64,000 nt of DNA from Phymatolithon calcareum (taxonomy: Eukaryota; Rhodophyta; Florideophyceae; Hapalidiales), in NCBI GenBank assembly GCA_977006965.1, contig OZ345359.1, forward strand, positions 2,542,001 through 2,606,000. The letters are read 5' to 3'. The notes beneath the pieces were generated by a model. It did not search any database, had not been told where the DNA came from, and was given only the letters and a program-made list of their open reading frames with translations. Positions within the stretch are counted from its first letter, which is position 1; each line of letters starts with the position of its first letter. The translations under genes were made by a program, and so were the position numbers. This document shows positions 30,777-42,015 of this stretch, piece after piece.

Positions 30777-32273
30777 TTAATGCGAACGACGCGTTTCCAC
30801 TCCATCTAATGAGTCAACTTGAAATTGGGAGACAGATGGTGAAACTATTAGCTGTTTCAAAAACATGTTGTCAATAGGTGTAGTGAAGATATCGTGAGTG
30901 GTTCTGGTCAGCAAATGCCCTCGGAGAACAACTGCAGGAATTGTAGACCTGATAGAACCGAGGGAGAGCTCATCAGCCGATGCCCCAGACATCCCAACAA
31001 GCGAGTTCTTTTTCCAAATCAATGAGAACAATAGCCTGTTGTCGCTTATTTCGTTGATTGCCGACGTCGGGCGGTCTCGTAGAGAATCTGAGCTCTCTCC
31101 TGTGCTCCCTTGTGGACGAGAATATGGCTGAGGACATGCGATGCGGCTAACGAAACCAGACTCCCAGGCATTCTCCGACCATGTCGCGTTGTCTTGAAAT
31201 AGGCACAAGCGCGGTGTGTTGTTCGAAGAATTTGGGGTACTTACTCCGGGAAACACGCGCCGTTGCTTATCTCCTGTGCCTGTAATCTGGGAAATTCCTA
31301 GAATTTGTACAGCTCTGATGGCCTGTTGTCTGTCTCTCTTTACCTGGTAAAGGCCATCCTCGCGCGTAGAAATGTCTATCTCAAGGGCAGCGCAGAAGTC
31401 GTAGTAAGTCGGAAACGCGATTTGAAGAGTGGTTGTTTTTGCCGCGAGAAGATTTAGCGCGTAATACTCCGACGGAAAGAGAGAGCATTCTATTTGCGAG
31501 TTATGCAAACAGGACTGTGCAAAAACACGGAATTCATGGAGGGAGCAGTCAGCGGACTTAGTTTTTAGAACTGTTTGGCGCACCGAGGTTGCGGCGCAGA
31601 GTTGGCGTGGTATAGTCTTCAGCTCTTTCGTAGCCCCCAAAAGAGTCTTTGCGACATTTGTTGCAACGAACATCTTTGCCCGACGAAGAACGTAGATATC
31701 GTGAGATTGGTCTTGCTGGGACTGCGTGAAACGTACAAACTCGGCAAGTCTTGTCGAGTTTCGAACGTCTTCCGTCAACTCCTCCACACGGCGTCGAAGA
31801 ATGGAATGCGCGCGCTGAAGATCTTGCATGTCGGCAAAGAATGAATGAGGGACTGAGAAGCTTGGACGAGGGAGGGAGGACCTCATCGGTTCTGTGAAAC
31901 CGGTCGTCATGTATGGCATGATCGGAACATGCGTTGCTCTGAATCGGGGAATGCCACTTGATTGCTGCGCCTCAGAGGTGGTGAAGCCATTAGGCTCACT
32001 AGGAAGGATGCGGGGCGCAATCGGTTGCGCCGCTCTTGTAGCGCTGATATTAGTCCTTGGAGTACATGAAGTAACCATTGAGCTCCACACGCACCCTGGA
32101 GATCGATGAGGAGGGAAGTCCGCGGGAAACCAGCACGATGCTGCCGCTACAAAATAGGAATGAGAATGTGTTCGATGAGGAGCGAAGAGGTCAGCTTGGC
32201 ATTGCACTATGCGTGGAGCTTCACTGATGGATCGGAGAGTTGTACAGAATGCCATTTTCATGGGAAATGACAT
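30777..32273 (-). CDS. Uncharacterised coiled-coil protein beside the transposase
   Basis: 498 residues, intact frame. The N-terminal third is Pro/Ser/Thr-rich and probably disordered. A short coiled coil (ADMQDLQRAHSILRRRVEEL) lies near 145-170, followed by a helical region with several cysteines and a Ser-rich tail. No catalytic motif was recognised. It is divergent from the large transposase at 32655, with 381 bases between the starts that include an 18-base palindrome. This suggests an accessory gene of the same mobile unit, but a host gene is possible. The start could be further in; no intron is seen. Confidence 0.5.
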   Translation of the reverse strand: MSFPMKMAFCTTLRSISEAPRIVQCQADLFAPHRTHSHSYFVAAASCWFPADFPPHRSPGCVWSSMVTSCTPRTNISATRAAQPIAPRILPSEPNGFTTSEAQQSSGIPRFRATHVPIMPYMTTGFTEPMRSSLPRPSFSVPHSFFADMQDLQRAHSILRRRVEELTEDVRNSTRLAEFVRFTQSQQDQSHDIYVLRRAKMFVATNVAKTLLGATKELKTIPRQLCAATSVRQTVLKTKSADCSLHEFRVFAQSCLHNSQIECSLFPSEYYALNLLAAKTTTLQIAFPTYYDFCAALEIDISTREDGLYQVKRDRQQAIRAVQILGISQITGTGDKQRRVFPGVSTPNSSNNTPRLCLFQDNATWSENAWESGFVSRIACPQPYSRPQGSTGESSDSLRDRPTSAINEISDNRLLFSLIWKKNSLVGMSGASADELSLGSIRSTIPAVVLRGHLLTRTTHDIFTTPIDNMFLKQLIVSPSVSQFQVDSLDGVETRRSH

Positions 32274-32547
32274 ATGTGAGGACCTTTCATTGAGACCTAA
32301 ACGACGATGAGCTACCAGCTATTAACGATTTCAAATCGTCAATAGCCTGGAGCCTATTGAAGATTTTGACAAAGCATGTGACTAACAATGGAGCAATGAT
32401 AAAAATAACGCTTCCCATTGGATATCTGGCACACGAGATGTGAAAGTAGTAGTGCGTGCACTGATTTGTTCCAATGTCTGCACACATTTGAAAAATATTT
32501 CGCTAAGCTGAACGAGCATGGGAGACGTTTTGAAGGTCAACGTTCCA

Positions 32548-32565
32548 GACCCAGCATGCTGGGTC
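32548..32565. promoter_or_regulatory. 18-base perfect palindrome between divergent genes
   Basis: GACCCAGCATGCTGGGTC is its own reverse complement. It sits 90 bases before the transposase ATG in the gap shared with the gene at 30777-32273. It is a candidate binding site for a dimeric protein, possibly the transposase or its accessory; no direct evidence. Confidence 0.4.
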
Positions 32566-32654
32566 ATTTAAATCTGAAAAGTACATGTTAGCCCCGTAAT
32601 GCTCCCATCAGTATCTCGAGCTGCTGAAACCTCGTCCTTGGATCGGCTCTCGGC

Positions 32655-35600
32655 ATGAAAAGAAAGGCTCGGCGAAGTCGCCACCGCTTCGAAAGCATTC
32701 CGAATATTGCATTTGCCGGCCAGTCCCAAATTGCGCCTCGACAACTTGGAACCTCAGTCTCATTGGGCAAGCCACCTACTCACAATTTGTCTCTCACTGA
32801 ACACGGACCTGGTGAATCTCGCCATGAGGTGGACTTAGCAGCTATTCGGACGGGTGCGCCGTCAGCTAATGTAAACGTTGTCCAAACGGATGAGGCGCAT
32901 TCAGACGCATTTGCCTCTGACGGCGAAAATTTGGCTTACGATCATGACGCCAACTTGACAGTTATCGATGCGTCAAATCACCCGCGCGACCTTTTCAGGC
33001 CTCCGATCATGAATTGGAGAGTACTATGGGCTTTGTCGATGACCGTCGCCTCCCGACGGCTCACTAAAGAACAATATCAATCTGTTCGACTACTATCCGC
33101 GGCTTTAGTTCGCGAGGGTTACGGGGATTGGAAACAGGTGTCCCAAGATGGTACTGGGAATCTAGAGGTCGCAATTGGAGGAATTATGTCGCACCTGCCA
33201 CACTACTCGACGCTATACAAGACGATTAAGCCATATCTGTTCAGATCTTTGACGGTAAGGAGCATTGATCACACTGAAATTGTGAATCTGAGAAAAGCAG
33301 GAGCTAAATCAAGGAAAGTTTCAGATAATGGAGATCCCGTAATATCGGTTCGAACTGTACTGCCTAGTGAGTATGCTCGCGAAGACTTTGCGACTCGTCA
33401 CGTTTTTGACGCTATGTACAGCACAAGTCTTGCGTATAATCTTGACGAAGGGATTGCATCGTATACTCCAGGGATCTCTGCGGATTCTCTGAACTGTGTC
33501 GATACCCTGCCACTCGTGGCGGCTCGAGATTGGTTCTATGGCCCACCAACCAGTATTTCAATTGATAAATGCGAGGTCCAGTCGGAACCTACATATTTCG
33601 CAGAGGTTGGTGATGTACTTCGGATATCTTTAATTTCGCGCAATGACCCCAAAGAATCCTTCGCGAGGTGCTTTGCGTCGGGAACCACCGCGTCTGGAAG
33701 CACTCTCGTCAAGACAATGGTTGTTGGTGTGTGGGCAGTGGAGCATCCATGTCGTTACGGTTTACAAGACGGTCATGATGAAAACCGTTTCTCTCTTTCA
33801 GAGCGAGACAGAGAGATCAGGGAGCTATTTGATTCAGTCACTTACACATCGCCATCTGATTTAGTTCCTGTTCCCGAACCAGAGGTATTGGAAAGAGACG
33901 ACGAAGAGGAGAGCGAAGCCTTGGGTCAAGATATCGCGACAACACTCAGCAGAGCGACCGGGCTTAAGGAGGCTAGGAGGAGACGGAGAGCCGCCATGGA
34001 CGCACGAAAGCGTGTGATGCACGAGGCTTGGAGGTCTTGGGAAAAGCCAATCGTCAAGCCCGGAGATGTTATCGCTTTACTAAGACCGTGCTGTGGCGAT
34101 ATCGCGGCGTGTAGGACGATGCTGACAAGCATCGACAAACAGTCCAGAATATTACTGGTCTACCGATATTGGACTGAGGAGGAAGAACGAAATACGCACA
34201 TGCTGTGGGTCCCAGGCGGTAGTGATCTGGAAAGAATACCAGAAACACAGCAAAAGTGTGCCGCAGATCTTCATCAATACTGCGAACCACCCTTGATGTC
34301 ATCTGCGTGTAAGTATGTGCACACGAAGGAAGTCGTGCTGGAGAGTGTACATTCCGGTCCTAGAGGCCCACATGCATTTACGCCGGTGAGCAGCTTCGGA
34401 ACTCTCAACACTGGGGAGCGCTATGGCGTGTACAGGTTTATCTTATTCTGGGACGGGTTCGAGGTGCAAGATGGGAAGGAGGCTACTGGAGATGGAATAT
34501 ATCTTTTATGTTTGAATCTACCTACAACATCTAGTCGTACTCCCAATGACGTGAGAGTTCTCAGTCTTACTCCTCCCGGCGTGAAAACGGACACGGTTAT
34601 AAGGGAGATAGTGAAGGATATCGTGAAAGGGATGACTGAAGGCTTTGAAGACGTTGACGCCCAGGGGCAGTTGCGACGAATTTTCTTAGACCTTGTTGGG
34701 TTTGTAGGCGACACCCCAGCTCTAAATGGATTTCTCGATACTCTTGGGCACAACGCCTGTGCGTGCTGCCATCTATGTCGATACGTGCGAAAGTCTTCTA
34801 CGATAGTGGGGAGCCGCTTCACTGGAAGGCCTGCGGAAGGGACACGAACCGCGTTTCAGCGCGGATTTTATCAACAAAGAGCGGTACGAGATTGCAATCC
34901 TGGGCCCGAGACCTGTCGTTTACTGGGAATGAAGCACAACCCAAAAAGTTCAAGTCTTATTTTACACGATGTCAGGGCACAGGTTTATGAACAGCGTACA
35001 AAGATCCCCAAAACAAGTCATGAGGCCCCTGTCGTCCCGTGCGCATTAGATCCATATAAGGCTTGCTTTGTCGCTCCTGACCATCTTCTGACAGGACATG
35101 CCCGCGACTGCATAAATCTCTCTATCAAATTGCTTCCGACGCGCGAGGTCCGAGAGATGTTCGAGGGACTCATGCTAGGCATGCTATCCGAGAGCGGCCT
35201 TCCAGCGCAGACCCGTCTAGTGAATCAGGATAATAAGAAGCTGCACGGCATGACCATGACGGAACTATACGGTGTTTGCCTTCTGGCGCCTATTGCACTT
35301 TCGAAAGCCATTGCGAGCTCTTGTATGGGGTCAACTACCTCAATTTTGCGCGACAAATGTAGCGCTTCTGTCTCACTCGTGGCTTCCGTTTCAAGACTGA
35401 TCAACAAAATCTGGTTCAAGCCTGATATTCGCCATGATAGGACACAAGACGTTGTCAACTTTGGTGCACATAATGGTACATCCCACCTCATCTACATAAG
35501 AGAGCTGGTGGACGAGCATATTGGATTTGTAGAGGAAATATGTGCCATAGGCGACAATAACACCCTCGATCTCGAAGATTCAACTTGTAGTCGAGATCGG

Positions 35601-36707
35601 CGCACTGATTTAACCCGCGAGAAAGCATTGTGCGTCCTGGCGAAGAAGGCAGTTGACAAGCCGAACGTTCACAGATTGAGAGAACTAGTGTTAACCACAC
35701 TGCCAATGCTCGGTCATGTGTCTATATTTGGAGAGCTTGCCCTCGAGAAAACTCATCAGCAACTGAAAAGGGCTATCCGTATCTCTAACAAAAAGGACGC
35801 ACACCTTCAAGCCATGGATAGTGCCATTTTTGGAGACTGGCAGGGTAGACTAACCCTGTCAGCCTCTCCGTCACTTCCGGACAACACACAAGCACTTCTA
35901 CCTGCCTTTCGTCTTCTCCGTGGCCGGGAATCGGTACTGGCACTGAATGGAAGCTTGAGTGAGCAACAAACTCGTCTCGTGAACGAGTGCATGCATCAGT
36001 GTGTTCTTCAAGAGCTAAAAACACAAGGAAAATCTGTTCTTTCTCTCAAAATGATTCTTTCTTCCGCCGCGTCGCTTTGGACACTCGGAGATGCCTCCGA
36101 CATTACACTTCCGAGCTCCCCAACGGAGCTCTCCGACAACAGAGAGGCCGAGTGTCTAGTTAAACGATTCGTCACGGACAGATGGGGAGGCTGCACTCTG
36201 TGGAAGTCGAACAGTATTTCATGTACTGTTGCCGCAGGTATGGGAAGTAGAACGTTCTCCAAAGGTGACATTATTGAAACCCTAACAGTTGAGACGCAAA
36301 ACAGTTCTTCTAATTATCCCTTTGTCATGCAGAGGAGTGGTCGCACATGTACTCGTGATATTCGGAACTATACAGCCACAATATGGAGCGTGAATTCTGC
36401 GTTTGAAATCAAGGATTCGCTTGGCAAGGATCATTTCTTTGTTGCTCTCCGGCCATGCATTCAAGTCCGTGATCATGAGTCTTCTTCGACGTGGAAAACA
36501 TACCGTGTTGACACGATCGGGAAGCTTTCGATTGCGAAATTAGATAGCTCCGTACGTCATGTACCAGCGTTGCATGATTGTGATCCCTCCCAATGCATTC
36601 CTCAACTATCTCGTAGTACGATCAGACAATTCCCTAATTCCGCTACCAGTACAGCGCCATTCATAGCTCTCACTCGAAGTGCTGGGTTTCCTCCAAGGCA
36701 AGGGTAG
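32655..36707 (+). CDS. CACTA/Plavaka-like transposase
   Basis: 1350 residues, uninterrupted. A variable N-terminus of about 120 residues and a helical region precede a central catalytic part. A candidate first aspartate lies in YRFILFWDGFEV (about 597). A second lies in FVGDTPALNGFLDTLGHNA, followed directly by a Cys cluster C-A-C-C-H-L-C (about 700). This GD-[NT]-P ... H-x6-C-x-x-C arrangement is characteristic of Tnp2/Plavaka-type transposases of the CMC superfamily. Further on, ELALEKTHQQLKRAI (about 1025-1040) and NKKDAH are likely parts of the catalytic core with the acidic third residue. The C-terminal 250 residues look like a separate beta-rich domain. It would cut and paste the element in the nucleus. 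The intact frame suggests recent activity. A domesticated host gene is a less likely alternative. Confidence 0.7.
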   Translation: MKRKARRSRHRFESIPNIAFAGQSQIAPRQLGTSVSLGKPPTHNLSLTEHGPGESRHEVDLAAIRTGAPSANVNVVQTDEAHSDAFASDGENLAYDHDANLTVIDASNHPRDLFRPPIMNWRVLWALSMTVASRRLTKEQYQSVRLLSAALVREGYGDWKQVSQDGTGNLEVAIGGIMSHLPHYSTLYKTIKPYLFRSLTVRSIDHTEIVNLRKAGAKSRKVSDNGDPVISVRTVLPSEYAREDFATRHVFDAMYSTSLAYNLDEGIASYTPGISADSLNCVDTLPLVAARDWFYGPPTSISIDKCEVQSEPTYFAEVGDVLRISLISRNDPKESFARCFASGTTASGSTLVKTMVVGVWAVEHPCRYGLQDGHDENRFSLSERDREIRELFDSVTYTSPSDLVPVPEPEVLERDDEEESEALGQDIATTLSRATGLKEARRRRRAAMDARKRVMHEAWRSWEKPIVKPGDVIALLRPCCGDIAACRTMLTSIDKQSRILLVYRYWTEEEERNTHMLWVPGGSDLERIPETQQKCAADLHQYCEPPLMSSACKYVHTKEVVLESVHSGPRGPHAFTPVSSFGTLNTGERYGVYRFILFWDGFEVQDGKEATGDGIYLLCLNLPTTSSRTPNDVRVLSLTPPGVKTDTVIREIVKDIVKGMTEGFEDVDAQGQLRRIFLDLVGFVGDTPALNGFLDTLGHNACACCHLCRYVRKSSTIVGSRFTGRPAEGTRTAFQRGFYQQRAVRDCNPGPETCRLLGMKHNPKSSSLILHDVRAQVYEQRTKIPKTSHEAPVVPCALDPYKACFVAPDHLLTGHARDCINLSIKLLPTREVREMFEGLMLGMLSESGLPAQTRLVNQDNKKLHGMTMTELYGVCLLAPIALSKAIASSCMGSTTSILRDKCSASVSLVASVSRLINKIWFKPDIRHDRTQDVVNFGAHNGTSHLIYIRELVDEHIGFVEEICAIGDNNTLDLEDSTCSRDRRTDLTREKALCVLAKKAVDKPNVHRLRELVLTTLPMLGHVSIFGELALEKTHQQLKRAIRISNKKDAHLQAMDSAIFGDWQGRLTLSASPSLPDNTQALLPAFRLLRGRESVLALNGSLSEQQTRLVNECMHQCVLQELKTQGKSVLSLKMILSSAASLWTLGDASDITLPSSPTELSDNREAECLVKRFVTDRWGGCTLWKSNSISCTVAAGMGSRTFSKGDIIETLTVETQNSSSNYPFVMQRSGRTCTRDIRNYTATIWSVNSAFEIKDSLGKDHFFVALRPCIQVRDHESSSTWKTYRVDTIGKLSIAKLDSSVRHVPALHDCDPSQCIPQLSRSTIRQFPNSATSTAPFIALTRSAGFPPRQG

Positions 36708-37064
36708 AAAACTATTTGCAAGGCCCATGATTCGTGCATGCACAATATGAATTCCCATCTGCAGTGACGTCGCTACTGGTAGCCTGAAACACGGCGAAAT
36801 GAATTGTTGTAAGCTTTTTGTCAACTATGGTACGAGCATTAAAGAAAAGGTTCAACGAAACACATCAAACAAAAGAGAAAAGTCATTTGACAAAACAGCA
36901 TTTACAAAAATAGAGCACAGGAACAGAAAAAGTACAATGAAACACCAATCTCTCAAACACACGCACAGTAACACTGAAGAGCATTCACTCGAGCAAAACC
37001 CAAAAAAGCAGCAATCATCCTTTGCAGCGCACTGCAAACCTCATCTTCCGCGACCACCGACAAG

Positions 37065-39464
37065 CTACATGGCGCCAGCATCTGCGGGCCAGTTGTCGAA
37101 CATATCATCCTCTATTTCCCCTTGAGTGGCCATGGCTGCAATGCTGTCGCTCGGACCAAAGTCGAATTGGCTCTCCGTTCCGCCAACACTAGCTTCCTCG
37201 ATCGCTTTTCCGTTCTGGTACTCCTCCCAGGTGATTTCAAAGACTTCACTGCGGTACTTCTTCAAAAGAGAAGATCTCTCCTGATTGTCCGGCTCCACAT
37301 TCGTTCCCCCGCCGTACATTGCCGTCACCAAGCCCATATCTCCAACAGTGCCCGTTGCTCCAGCATGCACCCTTACGTTCGAAGACGGGTCCACTGTCGC
37401 ATTAAAGGATTCCGACAGATGCCTCCAAGTAAGATGGCCGAGGGCGGAAGACTCGATACCGCACAATTCGTAGCCGCATAGTTTACGCAATAAAGAGTAT
37501 AGACCAACGGAAAGAACGTGAATGGCTCGAAGCGCGATAGTTGTTGCAGCCAAAATCTTATCGAACTCAGGACCAATTTTGTAGGCCGCATGTAGGTAGT
37601 CCCCTGTGATTTTGTACATATGAATGGTCCCGGAACGCTCCAGATAGTGCTCTTCTCTGCTCACGTTCGCTGTATCACGTTTGACATAGGATCTCCACTT
37701 CATCTTCACATTCAGAAATTTAAACTTGTCCTGCATATCAATGAACTTCTGCATGTTCGCGACGTGCACCTTGACCGTGTCCGTGATATTTCTGTCCGCA
37801 GGAAGGAGTTCAGTGAGAGGAATATCCCAGAGATCATCCGGCGCAAGCGTGGCAAGATCTTCGTTGCAAGGAGCACCAGCGGCGGTAAACTCGAACGCAT
37901 ATCCGGCATCTCGGGCTTCCTCCACGCTGCTGAACTGTGCGATCTTGTCAACGAGGAAAAATATGTCCTTGTACAAGATTTTTCTAGCGTCGTTCCGCCC
38001 AGTGCACAACTTGTCCATGAACTTCTTCCGCGACTGCAGGACGGCGTATACCCTAGCCTCAAGTAGCGATGAGTGCCGTCCGGTAAGACCCAACTTTCTC
38101 CGTTTTTGGTCAAACTGCGAGTCTTTCCCGGCTCTCTGGGTTCCTTCTCTCTGGTCTCGACCTCCAGACAAAGAGCCGGATCGTGCCGCTTCGCTATTCG
38201 GAGGAATGTCCGTCATCTCTTCGACCGTGACGACTCTCTGGTCGAACTTGTACACTTCCGATGCAGATCCGAACGAGCTCAGCCACATTGGAAGACGAGT
38301 TTCAGGATTTCTTATACCCGTTTGGGCCAGTAGATCCGCGATATATGCCTTCGACATAACAATTTTTTTCGCCAGAATCCACCTGATTCCCCGAGACCAC
38401 GATTTCGCGACGTGAGTGTGCCACTTGCTGTTTCCCAGGTTTTTGTTACTCCCGAAGAAAATCATCGAAATTCCCGACGTCCGGCAGAGAACATCCTTGT
38501 GAATACCCATTCGACGAAGTGAGCCCTCGTCCAGCCATGACGTGAACTGAGGGTTTTGTAGCGCGAAAGAGTACAGAGTCATGAGGAAGACAAACGTTAG
38601 GTGCTCTTCTAGTACTTGGTCAGGGTTCAGGAGCACTTCCAGATGGTCCATCTCTACACCGACAGGCGGCTCTGAACCACTACTCAGTGTACTGAGCTTT
38701 CGCTTTTTGGACGACGAACCGGTACTTGTGTTCTTTAAAATTCTCGCATCAACTGCCGAACGAACCACAAGTGCGTGAATCTTGTCGAGAAGACCTTTGT
38801 TCATAGCGTTGCTCGCTTCGAAAGCCTGCAAAATAACATCTTGCCGTCTGCCAAAGTCAGCATGGACCTCTTCTAGAACTCGTTCGACAATGGTCAACAG
38901 CTGATCGAACGTCAGTCCCTCCGCATCTGGAGGAAAAGACAAACGAAAAGAAGACATTAGACCAGCGCGCTGGGTCGTATTGCCTCTACCGTGAGAAGCA
39001 GAATCTCTTCCTCTTCCACGCTCTGCAATGCCTAGGCCTCGTCCGCGCGCACCGGACGCTCCTCCTCTTCCGCTGGCAGCGGCGTCTTCTCTTCGACCAG
39101 AATCGGTGACTACTCCACCGCGCCCGCGCGCTGCAGAGATTCCGCCGCGTCCACTCACGGCACCACCAGCGCGAGAAGATAAATTTGGTCCAGAAGATTG
39201 TAGAGCTGGTAGTCTGTGCTGCGCCTGTGCGTCACTGGACGCGGACTGTCGTAACGTGGAGGTCGGCTGAGCGCTTCCTGAATCAGTACAACCTCCGGTG
39301 AGGTGAGGTGATGTAGATTGTCCTGTCATGGTAGGCACTCGCCCGCTGAAACGGGTCGTGGAAGTAGTCTCAAGTGCCGGAAAGGTGACTGTCTGGCACT
39401 GCAGTGCAGGCCTCCAGTCCCCATTTTCAGAGTTAAATTCACCCGTGTCCACGTATGGAACCAT
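37065..39464 (-). CDS. RG-rich accessory protein of the putative transposon
   Basis: 799 residues, intact frame. Residues 98-161 are an RG/RGG-repeat segment (SGRGG, ARGRG, ERGRGRD) typical of nucleic-acid-binding tails. A basic nuclear-localisation-like SSKKRKL sits at 251-257. The remaining C-terminal 500 residues are mixed alpha/beta without recognised motif, ending in an acidic tail. Met170 is an alternative start that would remove the RG segment. It converges tail to tail with the transposase. By analogy with CACTA elements, which encode a second DNA-binding protein, it may bind element ends; this is inference from position and composition. Confidence 0.55.
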   Translation of the reverse strand: MVPYVDTGEFNSENGDWRPALQCQTVTFPALETTSTTRFSGRVPTMTGQSTSPHLTGGCTDSGSAQPTSTLRQSASSDAQAQHRLPALQSSGPNLSSRAGGAVSGRGGISAARGRGGVVTDSGRREDAAASGRGGASGARGRGLGIAERGRGRDSASHGRGNTTQRAGLMSSFRLSFPPDAEGLTFDQLLTIVERVLEEVHADFGRRQDVILQAFEASNAMNKGLLDKIHALVVRSAVDARILKNTSTGSSSKKRKLSTLSSGSEPPVGVEMDHLEVLLNPDQVLEEHLTFVFLMTLYSFALQNPQFTSWLDEGSLRRMGIHKDVLCRTSGISMIFFGSNKNLGNSKWHTHVAKSWSRGIRWILAKKIVMSKAYIADLLAQTGIRNPETRLPMWLSSFGSASEVYKFDQRVVTVEEMTDIPPNSEAARSGSLSGGRDQREGTQRAGKDSQFDQKRRKLGLTGRHSSLLEARVYAVLQSRKKFMDKLCTGRNDARKILYKDIFFLVDKIAQFSSVEEARDAGYAFEFTAAGAPCNEDLATLAPDDLWDIPLTELLPADRNITDTVKVHVANMQKFIDMQDKFKFLNVKMKWRSYVKRDTANVSREEHYLERSGTIHMYKITGDYLHAAYKIGPEFDKILAATTIALRAIHVLSVGLYSLLRKLCGYELCGIESSALGHLTWRHLSESFNATVDPSSNVRVHAGATGTVGDMGLVTAMYGGGTNVEPDNQERSSLLKKYRSEVFEITWEEYQNGKAIEEASVGGTESQFDFGPSDSIAAMATQGEIEDDMFDNWPADAGAM

Positions 39465-42015
39465 ATGGCTGCATCAATAGTGCACAATCCGGTTCCCCGT
39501 TGTATGCACTAAACACCCATATCGTGGTAACGCATGCAACGGCTATGTAATGCGTTTTGTTTCGCGATTCGTCCTCGTTTTGTAATTGAGTTTACATCTA
39601 ATTTGCTTTGGAATTATACAGTGCTGTGCACTGCTAAGTATCAATGCATGCTCCAGAATTAAAGGTGATCTCGAGAGAAAGTTACCCCGCAGCGAAGCGA
39701 GTGAGGCACATAATTACACGTATTTAAGCTCGGTCACCGCGCGGTACACCGCCATCATGACGTGCGTGCTCGGGGTATCAGCCGATCTTCAATCGATCGA
39801 GACCGAACAATCCGTTTGGTTTTGTCGCGGCCGCGACTACGTTCTCGTGACGAGAGCGCTCTACTTCCGCCAAGGCTGCCTCGATCCGCAGATCGAGCTG
39901 AAGATGGGCGGAATCTGCGCGGTTTGATAACGCGAGGGACTGGACGGGCGGGCTTGCCTCTGTGCACTCACAGACTCTTCGCATCACTATGGTACCTTTT
40001 TTCATCATCCATGACATCATTTGAAGCTCTAGATGATCCATTCAATGCTGACCATCGATTTCTTTCTATCCATGTCTGATCCGTCATTCTTTCTAATCGA
40101 CTAATTCTAGGATATATAATGCCATCAGTGATCTCGATCACGAAATGGCGGTGTTGAAGAAAGCGCACCCATCGAACCTATTCTCGACCTCTCCCGATAC
40201 CTCAAGTTTGTGAGGAAATTCTTCCTTCAATCTTGCAAGAGCTTCTCTAAGCCTCTGCCAGAGAGCAGTTTTTCGTACGTTTGCACCTTCTATGCGTTGC
40301 CTTCCAGTAGCTGTGACATCACGTTCAATACCACATTGCGTTAACAGATTACTCTCTACATTATGCTATATTCCGTTATTCCGCTACCGATATCCTTTTT
40401 GTACGCCTCTCGATGTCAGAGTGATATGGATCGTGCTGCGACACCATATTTCATTTTTCTCCCGTTCCTCACAACGTAGCTTGAACAGATTCTTCGGCGT
40501 AATCTGCGATCTGCTCCATTATTCCGGCACCCGTAGGTTTCCCGATGTCACCAGTACCATCCTTCCATCTTTTCTTTTCACTCGCTACTAACACGCTCTT
40601 CGTGCTGGTCCTATTCAATTTTCCTCCTCTGGCAGCTGACATAGGTCCGAGATCAACCTTCAGCGCTGCTTTCAGACTATATCCTCCGTCGTGGAGTCGT
40701 CATATGCCGGTGTGGAATGTAGGCAACTGCTTCTCTTCAACAGGTTCAAACCTTTAGTCTTGTTCCCATGGTCGTTTTCGTGAACACTTTTTCTTTTAGT
40801 TTTTTTGTTTTAGTGAAAATATTTAGGGTAAGTACCAGTGCCTTTTTCTGTCGATTGTTAAATTCCATGTTTCTTCTTGAGCTGTTCCAGAGAAGTCAAT
40901 TTCCGATTTCCTGTACTTATAGTATCCCTACTTCCGCTAAAATGCGTACTCGAACGGCTGGGATAGGACCAAAACAAAATGCCTTTCGGGGGCGAGGCTA
41001 CGCATAGTTTGACAACGTTGATTGTGGTAAAGGTTGCATGCACAATGTGGCATATAGTCCAGTGTCGTTATAAAAATACTGTTTGTAGTAAGGTCTCCTC
41101 GAACCCAAGTGCCGAAAAATTTGTTGGTTTCGAGCTGATCTATTGTTCTACTTCCAACAATGTACATGTCACTGAACTCAAGGAACGGTACAGTAGTTTA
41201 CATTCGTCGGAACAGAATATAAGAAACCATTCTGTAGGTACCTGACAACACACGCGGACAACATCTTCCAAAGGCTCCAGACAAGTAACTGAGCTTAACT
41301 GCTCAAACACTCGTTATGAGATCGCTAAAAGAGTCGTTGTGATCATACTGTTTACGTGCAACCCAAATATCGTTTTCGGCACCGGTGGGCTCCCCCAGTG
41401 TATCCGAAACCTAAAAATGGTAAACCTTTCGACCAAGGCCTGCGCGGTCCAAAACAGTTTGAAGCTTCTGATTGCTTATGGACCGATTGAAAAGAGGAGG
41501 AGCTTTGGCTCGTCCAATCAGTCAAGGAGTACAGATAACACGTCCCGTGCATCTCCTGTTCGAGATCATAATTGCTTCATAACTTTAACGAAATTACACA
41601 TTTCGGATTTGAGAGACATCATAAATCTTAGAAAGTCAGAGATTCTTTAAGATTTGACTGATTAGTTTGGTCCAATCATATTATTACAATTGTTCAGTGT
41701 ATGTTTCGCTTGGACCGAAGGTCCAGTGTTGTCGTCCAAACAGGCAATTTTTTTGAAAAAATTAGGTCCGTCGACATGGACGGTACGAGCAGAGCTCTAG
41801 TTTCGGTACAGTACAGTACAGTAAAGATACAAAATCGCACCCCGCAAAGCGGCACTGTATCTCTCCTTCCCGCCATCCGTATCATAGAATCCCTCTCGAT
41901 CTCATCCCAGGGGTCCTGGAGGAGTTTCTCCAACGTTATTGCTTTCTGGCGTTCATGATCTCAGGGTGGTAACACTCGGCCAGACTCTCCTAGAAGAAGA
42001 AGCTGTCCAGACCGC
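39465..42015. other. Intergenic, only weak ORFs
   Basis: 2.5 kb without a convincing gene. Overlapping + and - frames at 39755-40041 and a signal-like + ORF at 40545-40757 are short and lack recognisable domains. A short CAGTA repeat occurs near 41813. Confidence 0.45.

Larger units (their letters stand above)
30256..39464. mobile_element. Probable multi-gene CACTA/Plavaka-like DNA transposon
   Basis: The core is the 1350-residue transposase at 32655-36707. The 799-residue ORF at 37065-39464 converges on it with only 357 bases between, and the 498-residue ORF diverges from it. All three are long, intronless and free of host-protein resemblance. Terminal inverted repeats and target duplications were not found by eye, so the limits given are only the outer ORF ends. 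Confidence 0.45.
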
